From Propionibacteriaceae bacterium UBA6122 (GTDB lineage: Bacteria > Actinomycetota > Actinomycetes > Propionibacteriales > Propionibacteriaceae), in contig DIVW01000012.1 in the NCBI GenBank assembly GCA_002428365.1, positions 1-27,620 of the forward strand: a DNA stretch of 27,620 nucleotides, in the 5' to 3' direction. This document shows positions 22,261-27,620 of this stretch, piece by piece (position 1 is the stretch's first letter; each line of letters starts with the position of its first letter). A model generated the notes under the pieces. That model was given only the letters and a program-made list of their open reading frames with translations. It was not told the DNA's origin and did not search any database. The position numbers and the translations under genes were made by a program.

Positions 22261-23606
22261 TTGAACCGGTGGTATTCAAGGCCAACGACATCCGTGGCGT
22301 GGTCAGTGGTGCAGGCATCGAGTGGGACACCGACGGCGCCCGGGCGGTAGGGGCGGCTTTCGCTGAGGCGTTCGAGCTTCGCGGTGCTGAGTTCGTGATG
22401 GGCCGTGACATGCGGGCTGGCGGGCCGGAGTTGGCCCAGGCCTTCGCGATGGGCGCAATGAGTCGTGGGGCGAGCGTGATCGACATCGGCTTGGCCTCAA
22501 CCGATGGGCTGTGGTTCGCCTCGGGTCACCTCGGCATCCCTGGAGTGCAGTTCACCGCCTCACATAATCCGGCCAACTACAACGGGATTAAGTTCTGCCA
22601 GGCGCTGGCAGCGCCGATCACCCCAGAGCTGATGGCGCGGATCAAGGAACTCACCTACACCGAGCTCCCGCCGACCCCGGAGTCGGGTAGTCAGCGCAAG
22701 CTGGACCTGTTGGACGCCTACGCAGCTCGGCTGCATTCGCTGGTGGGGCTGGACGGGATCCGGCGGCTGAAGGTGGTTGTGGACGCTGGCAATGGCATGG
22801 CCGGTTTCACCACCCCGGCGGTGCTTGGGCCGCTGAACCTGGAGCTGGTGGAGCTGTTCACCGAGCTGGACGGCAGTTTCCCCAACCATCCGCCAAACCC
22901 ACTGGAGCCGGAAAACCTGGTGGACGCGCAACGGGCCGTGATCGAGCATGGCGCCGATCTGGCTTTGGTGTTCGACGGCGATGCGGATCGTTGCTTCATC
23001 ATCGACGAACGTGGCCTGGTGGTCAGCCCGTCGGTGATTACCGCGTTGATTGCCCGCGCCGAGCTGGCCCGCGAGCCGGGCGGGGTCATCGTGATCAACA
23101 CCATCACTTCAAGGGCGGTTGCCGAAGTCGTCGAGGCTGCGGGTGGCACTATCGCGGTGAGCACGGTCGGGCACACCCGCATGAAGGCGGTGATGGCCGC
23201 CAGAAACGCCATCTTTGGTGGCGAACATTCGGCCCACTACTACTTCCGTGACTTCTGGGGTGCCGACACCGGCATGCTCGCTGCGTTGCATGTTTTGGCG
23301 ATGTTGGGCCGCGATAGCAGCATGTCGGCTCTGGTGTCACAACTGCCCACTTTTGCGGCTTCTGGTGAGATCAACTCCACTGTGGCCGACCCGCCTGCGA
23401 CCATGAGAGCGGTAGCAGAGGCACTCGGCGCCGGTGGAGAAGTGTCCTGGAACGACGGTTTGCTGATCAGCTCGCAGGATTGGTGGGTCAGCGTCCGGGA
23501 GTCCAACACCGAGCCGCTGCTCCGGCTCAATGTTGAGGCCAAGGATGATGACACTGTCGCCGAACTGCGCGACACCGCATTGGCCATCATCCGGAAGGAA
23601 AGATGA
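22257..23606 (+). CDS. manB: phosphomannomutase/phosphoglucomutase
   Basis: Interconverts mannose-6-phosphate and mannose-1-phosphate (often also the glucose phosphates), feeding GDP-mannose synthesis. 449 aa, alpha-D-phosphohexomutase superfamily. Motifs: FKANDIRGV (7-15), active-site phosphoserine loop TASHNP (Ser102), metal loop DGDADR (240-245), sugar-specificity loop GGEHSAHYYF and phosphate-binding RESNTEPLLRLNVEA near the C-terminus. The GEHS form of the specificity loop fits PMM/PGM enzymes. GTG 22257 overlaps the DUF3499 stop and also lies seven bases after a TAGGCT box. Its stop overlaps the Trm112-like gene (ATGA). Partner enzyme manC is at 14773. Confidence 0.95.
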   Translation: MIEPVVFKANDIRGVVSGAGIEWDTDGARAVGAAFAEAFELRGAEFVMGRDMRAGGPELAQAFAMGAMSRGASVIDIGLASTDGLWFASGHLGIPGVQFTASHNPANYNGIKFCQALAAPITPELMARIKELTYTELPPTPESGSQRKLDLLDAYAARLHSLVGLDGIRRLKVVVDAGNGMAGFTTPAVLGPLNLELVELFTELDGSFPNHPPNPLEPENLVDAQRAVIEHGADLALVFDGDADRCFIIDERGLVVSPSVITALIARAELAREPGGVIVINTITSRAVAEVVEAAGGTIAVSTVGHTRMKAVMAARNAIFGGEHSAHYYFRDFWGADTGMLAALHVLAMLGRDSSMSALVSQLPTFAASGEINSTVADPPATMRAVAEALGAGGEVSWNDGLLISSQDWWVSVRESNTEPLLRLNVEAKDDDTVAELRDTALAIIRKER

Positions 23607-23776
23607 TGAACGAGATGTCTGCAGACCTACTTGAACTGCTGGTCTGCCCGTCCTGCCACACCAAACTTGCCTGGGATTACGAGTCCGCTGAGTTGGCCTG
23701 CGACGGTTGCAGCCTGGCCTACCCGGTGCGGGAGGGCATTCCGATCCTGCTGGTTGACCAGGCGCGCCAAGGCTGA
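23603..23776 (+). CDS. Trm112-family small zinc protein
   Basis: 57-aa protein of the Trm112/YcaR family. Two CxxC pairs, CPSC (Cys15, Cys18) and CDGC (Cys33, Cys36), form the expected zinc site, and the C-terminal YPVREGIPILLVDQA is the family hallmark. Trm112 proteins act as partners of methyltransferases in eukaryotes and archaea; the bacterial role is mostly unclear. The gene overlaps the manB stop (ATGA); ATG 23603 or ATG 23606 may start it, with GGAAGG four or seven bases upstream. Located between manB and the SIS-domain gene, a fixed arrangement in many actinobacteria. Confidence 0.9.
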   Translation: MMNEMSADLLELLVCPSCHTKLAWDYESAELACDGCSLAYPVREGIPILLVDQARQG

Positions 23777-24790
23777 GTGGTGGACGACTTCGAGGACGCG
23801 CGCCTTGAGGACCCCGACGTCCTGAGCGCTGCCGATCACCTGCTGCGGCCCTTGGCCGAAACGGGAGCTCGGGTGCGGCGCGAGTCGATGATGGCTGAGG
23901 GGCCGTTGGCGGCAATCGCTGCGGAGGAGCGCGTTCGAGCGATCATCACCTTCGGCCCGGAGGCTCGATTGCTTCGGGCAGTCCTCGAACCCACCTGCCC
24001 GGTTCCGTTGGTGGCCTGGCCCCGGCTCGGTCTGCCTGGCTGGGTCGGTCCGCTGGACGTAGTAGTGGTGCTCGGCGGCGGCGACAAAGCCAGCCTTGCC
24101 GGCGCTTTTGAAGCCGTCCGACGGGGTTGTCGACTGCTGGTGGCCGCCGAGGAGGGTTCGCTGCTGGCTAGGGAGGCGGGGTCATCGGCGACCACGTTGC
24201 TGCCGACCGCCACCGGTGATCCGTTGGCCGCGGCGATCGTGGCGTTGGCCGGCGTGCACAAACTTGGGCTAGGCCCGGCAATCGACCTGCGTCAGGTTGC
24301 CGACGCGATGGATCAAGTGGCCGCCGAGTCTTCGGCGTTGGTCGACATTGCGCAGAATCCGGCCAAAGCTGTCGCCTTGGAGTTGGCCGCTGCCGCACCG
24401 CTGGTGTGGGGCGGGTCGATCCTGGCCGCCCGGGCCAGTCGCCGGATCGCCGAGGCCCTGCGCGCAGCGACCGGACGGGTGGTGTTGTCTGCCGATGCTG
24501 GCGCTTTGGAGCCGCTGGTGGCCGGAGTGCGGCCGCGGGATCCGTTCGCCGACCCGTTCGAGGAGAGCGTGACCTCGCTGCGTCCGGGCCTGGTGATGAT
24601 CGACGACGGCCGCGACGACGAGCAGGCCGTCGAAGAGCGTCAGCGGCTACGCGCATTGGCCTTCACCCAGGAAGTGATGGTGTCGAATCTGGTGCACACC
24701 GAAGGTGATCCGGTGGAGCGCTACGCGACCGTGTTGCTCAAGGGCCTTTTCGCCGCTGCCTACCTGCAGATCGGCCTCGGCCGGGCCTAG
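23777..24790 (+). CDS. SIS-domain / phosphoglucose-phosphomannose isomerase-like protein
   Basis: 337-aa protein resembling Rv3256c and the PGI/PMI-like (ManA-like, SIS) family of actinobacteria. The N-terminal SIS half is divergent (for example RAIITFGPEARLLRAVLEP and DVVVVLGGGDKASLAGAFEAVRRGC, about 53-121). The C-terminal half keeps the PMI-like pattern: QNPAKAVALELAAAAPLVWGGSILAARASRRIAEAL (about 195-230) and the end AAYLQIGLGRA. If active it could interconvert fructose-6-phosphate and mannose- or glucose-6-phosphate and supply manB, but the usual SIS glycine/serine loops are weak, so this is uncertain. GTG 23777 starts directly after the Trm112-like stop, with AAGG four bases upstream; GTG 23780 is an alternative. 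Confidence 0.82.
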   Translation: MVDDFEDARLEDPDVLSAADHLLRPLAETGARVRRESMMAEGPLAAIAAEERVRAIITFGPEARLLRAVLEPTCPVPLVAWPRLGLPGWVGPLDVVVVLGGGDKASLAGAFEAVRRGCRLLVAAEEGSLLAREAGSSATTLLPTATGDPLAAAIVALAGVHKLGLGPAIDLRQVADAMDQVAAESSALVDIAQNPAKAVALELAAAAPLVWGGSILAARASRRIAEALRAATGRVVLSADAGALEPLVAGVRPRDPFADPFEESVTSLRPGLVMIDDGRDDEQAVEERQRLRALAFTQEVMVSNLVHTEGDPVERYATVLLKGLFAAAYLQIGLGRA

Positions 24791-24802
24791 TCCCGTTCCC
24801 CA

Positions 24803-24826
24803 CAGTTCCCTGAGCCTGTCGAAGGG
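24803..24826. repeat. dispersed TTCCCTGAGCCTGTCGAAGG-type repeat
   Basis: Intergenic CAGTTCCCTGAGCCTGTC followed by GAAGGG, a short sequence I recognise as a very common dispersed repeat in high-GC genomes. Fourteen bases (24803-24816) recur exactly in inverted orientation at 25946-25959, so the CDF gene is bracketed by the two copies. Confidence 0.6.
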
Positions 24827-24914
24827 TCGAAGGTGTCCGCCACTCCCCACGCTGACGTCCAGGCTGGCGGGGCGATGCTGGTCGGCCTTGAAGGCTCTGG
24901 CAGTATTTACCGCC

Positions 24915-25892
24915 ATGAGCAGTCATGGCGGAAATAAGGCAGTAATCGCGGCGTTGAGCGCCAACCTCTTCATTGCGGTCACCAAGTTCGGTGCTTGGGC
25001 ACTGACCGGGGCGTCCTCGATGTTGGCCGAAGGCGTGCACTCGGTCGCCGATTCGGCCAACCAGGTGTTGCTGCTGCGCGGGGCTGCATCGGCAAAGAAG
25101 GAAGCCAACGCTGAGCATCCCTTCGGGTACGGCCGGGCGCGCTACATCAGCGCCTTCCTGGTTTCGGTGATCCTGTTCAGCCTTGGTGGCCTGTTCGCGC
25201 TTTATGAGGCTTTCCACAAGTTCGAGCTGCTGCATTCGGAGGAGGGTCACGGCGAAGATCTGCTGAACGGCCCGTGGTGGTGGGTGCCGCTGGCCGTGCT
25301 GACCGCGGCCCTGGTCGCGGAAGGGTTCAGCCTGCGCACCGCAGTCCGTGAATCGCTGCCCACCAAGGGCAAGCAGTCCTGGGCCCGCTTCATCAAGACC
25401 TCGAAATCCCCGGAGCTGCCCGTGGTCCTGCTGGAGGACCTGGCCGCCTTGCTTGGTCTGGTGTTCGCGCTGGTTGGCGTTGGCATGACTCTGCTCACCA
25501 AGAACGCGATCTGGGACGTGATCGGCACCGGATTGATCGGGGCGCTGCTGATTGCGGTGGCCATCACTTTGGCGATCGAGACCCGCAGCCTGTTGTTGGG
25601 GGAGAGCGCCACTGACGAAGCGGTGCGCAAGATCACCGATGCGCTGGCCGCAGCGCCTGGCGTGGGCCGCGTGATTCACCTGAAGACGCTGCACCTTGGC
25701 CCCGAAGAGATTCTGGTGGCCGCCAAGATCGCGGTGGAGCCGACCGAATCGGCCGTCCGGGTAGCTGAGATCATCGACAACGCCGAAAGCGCCATCCGTC
25801 TGGCCGAGCCCTGGGTGACCGCGCTCTACCTGGAGCCCGATATCGATCGCGGGGTGGCCGTCTCCGCGCCGGATGCTGCTGGCTCGGAGTAG
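24915..25892 (+). CDS. cation diffusion facilitator (CDF) family transporter
   Basis: Membrane antiporter exporting divalent metals such as Zn2+ in exchange for protons; 325 aa. Six helices in the N-terminal two-thirds and a cytoplasmic C-terminal domain from about 245 (ATDEAVRKITDALAAAPGV...). Motifs: LAEGVHSVADSANQVLLL (38-54; His42 and Asp46 of the TM2 metal site), HPFGYGRARYISAF (68-81) and, in TM5, VVLLEDLAALLGLV, where an Glu-Asp pair replaces the HxxxD of zinc-type members, as in the ZnT9-like branch. ATG 24915 begins the conserved region and has no Shine-Dalgarno (preceded by TATTTACCGCC), so it may also be leaderless. The manA gene often found here is absent. Convergent with the thiolase-like gene. 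Confidence 0.9.
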   Translation: MSSHGGNKAVIAALSANLFIAVTKFGAWALTGASSMLAEGVHSVADSANQVLLLRGAASAKKEANAEHPFGYGRARYISAFLVSVILFSLGGLFALYEAFHKFELLHSEEGHGEDLLNGPWWWVPLAVLTAALVAEGFSLRTAVRESLPTKGKQSWARFIKTSKSPELPVVLLEDLAALLGLVFALVGVGMTLLTKNAIWDVIGTGLIGALLIAVAITLAIETRSLLLGESATDEAVRKITDALAAAPGVGRVIHLKTLHLGPEEILVAAKIAVEPTESAVRVAEIIDNAESAIRLAEPWVTALYLEPDIDRGVAVSAPDAAGSE

Positions 25893-25931
25893 CTCCGGTC
25901 CCAACAAGGCCGTCCGAGCCGAAGCTGTCCT

Positions 25932-25978
25932 GGAACTGGGGCCCGGGCTCAGGGAACTGGGGCGCGGCCCAGGGAACT
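25932..25978. repeat. two and a third tandem ~20-bp repeats
   Basis: Unit 1 at 25932-25952 (GGAACTGGGGCCCGGGCTCAG), unit 2 at 25953-25972 with three differences, and the first six bases of a third unit at 25973-25978 running into the thiolase-like stop. Each unit can fold (CTGGG/CCCAG in unit 2), so it may serve as a bidirectional terminator between the convergent genes. Its GGCTCAGGGAACTG core matches the repeat at 24803. Confidence 0.55.
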
Positions 25979-27140
25979 ACACGCCAAAGATGTGGGTCAG
26001 TACGGTGCTGCCCGCCCCGCCGACACTCTGCAGCAGGCCGATCTTCGGGTCAGGCAGTTGGTTGGCGCCAGCGGCGCCGGTGAGCTGGGCCACCACCTCG
26101 CAGGTCTGGTAGATCGCCGAGGCGCCAATCGGATGGCCGCGACCCTTCAACCCGCCCATGGTCGAGATCGGTATCGAGCCGTCGCGGAAGATCTCGCCCT
26201 CGGCGGCCAGCCGCCAGCCTTGGCCGGGCTCGGCGTAGCCGACCGCCTCCAAGATGAGGGCCGCCATGATCGAGAAGGCGTCATGCACTTCGAAGAAGTC
26301 GATGTCGCTGCGGTGCACATTGGCTCGCTTGAAGGCTGCGTGCGCCGAACGGGCCGAGGCCGCCAATACCAGCGGGTCGTCGCGATCGGCGATCCGGAAC
26401 CGGTCGGTGACCACGCTGGCGGCCAGCATCTTCACCGGTTGATGGTGGAACGCTCGGGCCTGCTTGGTGCGGGTCAACACCACCGCGGCGGCGCCGTCAC
26501 AGATCGGTGCTGCGTCGAAGCGGCGCAGTGGGGCTGAGACCACCGGGGCGGCATCGATGGTCGCTTTGGTGACGCTGCGATCGTGGAACAGCGCATTTGG
26601 ATTGCCGTTGGCATTGGCGTGGGCGTTGAGTGCGAATCCGTCGAAGTCGGAAATCTGGCGGCCGTAGCGCTCCAGGTAGAGCTGCATCAGCTTGGCATTC
26701 TGGCTCAGCAGGGTGGCCCCACCTGGCACTTCAAGCTCGGCGTCCAGGGCCTTGGCTAGTGCGGAGATCACCTGGTCGCGGTGGGTGCTCATCTTCTCAA
26801 CGCCAAGGGCAATCGCCACCTCGGCCTGGCCGGAGGCCACCGAGAGGTAGGCCATCCGAAGTGCGGCCGCCCCAGTAGCGGTGGCTGCGCGCACCTGCAA
26901 TGCCTCGACCCAGCGCAGCCCGGCTTCATCAGCGATCAAAGAGGCCAGGTGTTTTTGACCCTGGAGTTCGTCGGCCAGCATGTTGCCCACGAACAGCGCA
27001 TCGACGTGATCGACCCCGGCGTCAGCCATGGCGCGCTGCACCGCTTCGGCGCCCAACTGGCGCAGACTCAGCGGGCTGGCCGCAGTCACTGGCACTTGAC
27101 CGGTGCCAATGATGCTGACCTCAGCGCCATAGCTCTGCAT
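25977..27140 (-). CDS. thiolase-like protein (SCP2-thiolase type) without the nucleophilic Cys
   Basis: 387-aa member of the thiolase superfamily, closest in pattern to SCP2/lipid-transfer-type and actinobacterial acetyl-CoA acetyltransferase-like proteins. VEALQVRAATATGAAALRMAY (79-99) is the nucleophile region, but Thr87 (ACC at 26882-26880) stands where Cys is expected. Other motifs remain: ALGVEKM (116-122), EVHDAFSIMAAL (His site, about 284-295), GGLKGRGHPIGASA (about 334-347) and a C-terminal SVGGAGSTVLTHIF with Val instead of the usual Cys-containing CGGG. It probably lacks Claisen-condensing or thiolytic activity as annotated. ATG 27140 has GGAGGG seven bases upstream. Divergent from ahcY across 67 bases. 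Confidence 0.85.
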   Translation of the reverse strand: MQSYGAEVSIIGTGQVPVTAASPLSLRQLGAEAVQRAMADAGVDHVDALFVGNMLADELQGQKHLASLIADEAGLRWVEALQVRAATATGAAALRMAYLSVASGQAEVAIALGVEKMSTHRDQVISALAKALDAELEVPGGATLLSQNAKLMQLYLERYGRQISDFDGFALNAHANANGNPNALFHDRSVTKATIDAAPVVSAPLRRFDAAPICDGAAAVVLTRTKQARAFHHQPVKMLAASVVTDRFRIADRDDPLVLAASARSAHAAFKRANVHRSDIDFFEVHDAFSIMAALILEAVGYAEPGQGWRLAAEGEIFRDGSIPISTMGGLKGRGHPIGASAIYQTCEVVAQLTGAAGANQLPDPKIGLLQSVGGAGSTVLTHIFGV

Positions 27141-27195
27141 GCGTTAGCCCTCCGGGTGGATAAGGCCCCGATGTTACACAGACGAGGTGTTCGCG

Positions 27196-27201
27196 TAGGG
27201 T
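27196..27201 (+). promoter_or_regulatory. -10 box of ahcY (TAGGGT, leaderless type)
   Basis: TAGGGT, six bases, then GTG 27208; identical hexamer and spacing to birA. Confidence 0.5.
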
Positions 27202-27207
27202 TCTGAC

Positions 27208-27620
27208 GTGGATTATCGCGTTGCAGACCTCACTTTGGCCGCCATTGGGCGGGAACAGATTCGGCTCGCCGAACATGAGATGCCTGGCTTAATGGCCTTG
27301 CGGGAGCGCTTCGGAGACGCCAAGCCGCTAAGCGGGGCTCGGATCGCCGGCTCGCTGCACATGACCGTGCAGACCGCGGTGCTGATCGAGACCCTGGTGG
27401 CCCTGGGCGCGCGAGTGCGGTGGGCGTCCTGCAACATCTTCTCCACCCAGGACGAGGCTGCCGCGGCCATCGTGGTCGGCCCGGACGGTTCTGCCGAAGA
27501 GCCCAAGGGGGTGCCGGTGTTCGCCTGGAAGGGCGAATCGCTGAGCGAATACTGGTGGTGCACCGAGCAGATTCTGGATTGGGTTGATGAGCATCCCAAC
27601 ATGATTCTCGACGACGGCGG
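27208..27620 (+). CDS. ahcY: adenosylhomocysteinase, 5' part
   Basis: First 137 residues of S-adenosyl-L-homocysteine hydrolase, which splits SAH to adenosine and homocysteine in the methyl cycle; the frame is open to the right window edge. Unmistakable N-terminal family sequence: YRVADLTLAAIGREQIRLAEHEMPGL, then GARIAGSLHMTVQTAVLIETL with the substrate-binding His, RWASCNIFSTQDEAAAAI, FAWKGESLSEYWWCTEQIL and NMILDDGG with the conserved Asp pair. GTG 27208 is the only start consistent with the family length; there is no Shine-Dalgarno, but a TAGGGT box lies six bases upstream. Confidence 0.95.
   Translation, partial: MDYRVADLTLAAIGREQIRLAEHEMPGLMALRERFGDAKPLSGARIAGSLHMTVQTAVLIETLVALGARVRWASCNIFSTQDEAAAAIVVGPDGSAEEPKGVPVFAWKGESLSEYWWCTEQILDWVDEHPNMILDDG

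Noticed and set aside
24738..25907. 389-codon minus-strand frame over the CDF gene
   Set aside because: His/Gln/Arg-rich composition typical of an antisense shadow; the plus strand has clear CDF motifs.
1..27620. CRISPR array, tRNA or rRNA genes, transposase or integrase
   Set aside because: No regularly spaced repeats, cloverleaf-like segments, rRNA-like sequence or mobility-enzyme motifs were seen on either strand.

Overview
The window is a dense, high-G+C (roughly two-thirds by eye) stretch of chromosome from a Gram-positive actinobacterium. A WhiB regulator, acyl-CoA carboxylase epsilon and beta subunits, decaprenyl-phosphate phosphoribosyltransferase, class I PurE, an LCP protein, TIGR03089 and DUF3499 proteins and many GTG starts all point to Actinomycetota. 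From memory, the gene order follows the conserved block that in Mycobacterium tuberculosis runs from maf/accE/accD/birA/PH protein/gtrA/purK/purE through LCP/TIGR03089/manC/whiB2/DUF3499/manB/manA to ahcY. A Propionibacteriales-like host is my guess, but the window holds no 16S rRNA gene to confirm it. I see no tRNA, rRNA, CRISPR array, transposase, integrase or phage gene.

Layout. 1-650: 3' end of a LysE-type exporter, then a 252-base gap holding a possible 40-residue peptide gene, an inverted repeat and a weak hairpin. 650-2235: ubiA-type prenyltransferase behind a tetR regulator. 2305-3522: an intact GH13 glycosidase divergent from tetR. 3533-5984: the minus-strand operon accD-accE-maf, joined by 4-base GTGA overlaps. 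6021-7766: birA, a PH-domain membrane protein and gtrA. 7782-10765: a large secreted beta-sandwich protein and an S51 peptidase-like gene, occupying the place where purK usually lies. 10961-13057: purE and a four-helix LCP protein. 13107-14703: a Tat-lipoprotein serine hydrolase and a TIGR03089 gene. 14773-15849: GDP-mannose pyrophosphorylase. 15915-16984: a four-TM protein and a WhiB2-type regulator. 17048-21351: a very large membrane glycosyltransferase overlapping a DUF5719 gene. 21356-23776: divergent zincin-like and DUF3499 genes, then manB and a Trm112-like protein. 23777-24790: SIS/phosphomannose-isomerase-like protein. 24915-25892: CDF transporter between inverted copies of a short repeat. 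25977-27140: thiolase-like gene; 27208 to the edge: start of ahcY.

How it fits together. manB (Man-6-P to Man-1-P), manC (Man-1-P to GDP-mannose), the membrane glycosyltransferase, DUF5719, the LCP protein and the DPPR synthase suggest envelope glycopolymer and glycoprotein assembly, with WhiB2 linking it to cell division. AccD/AccE/BirA form a biotin-dependent carboxylase unit (the biotinylated alpha subunit lies elsewhere). The strongest non-gene signal is a recurring start architecture: TAGGNT or another TANNNT box exactly 6-7 bases before a GTG without a Shine-Dalgarno sequence, seen at eight genes on both strands, which implies leaderless mRNAs. Several enzymes have lost a textbook catalytic residue (S51 Ser to Gly, thiolase Cys to Thr, zincin HExxH absent). 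No wholly new multi-gene system stands out. No gene-free stretch exceeds 300 bases.
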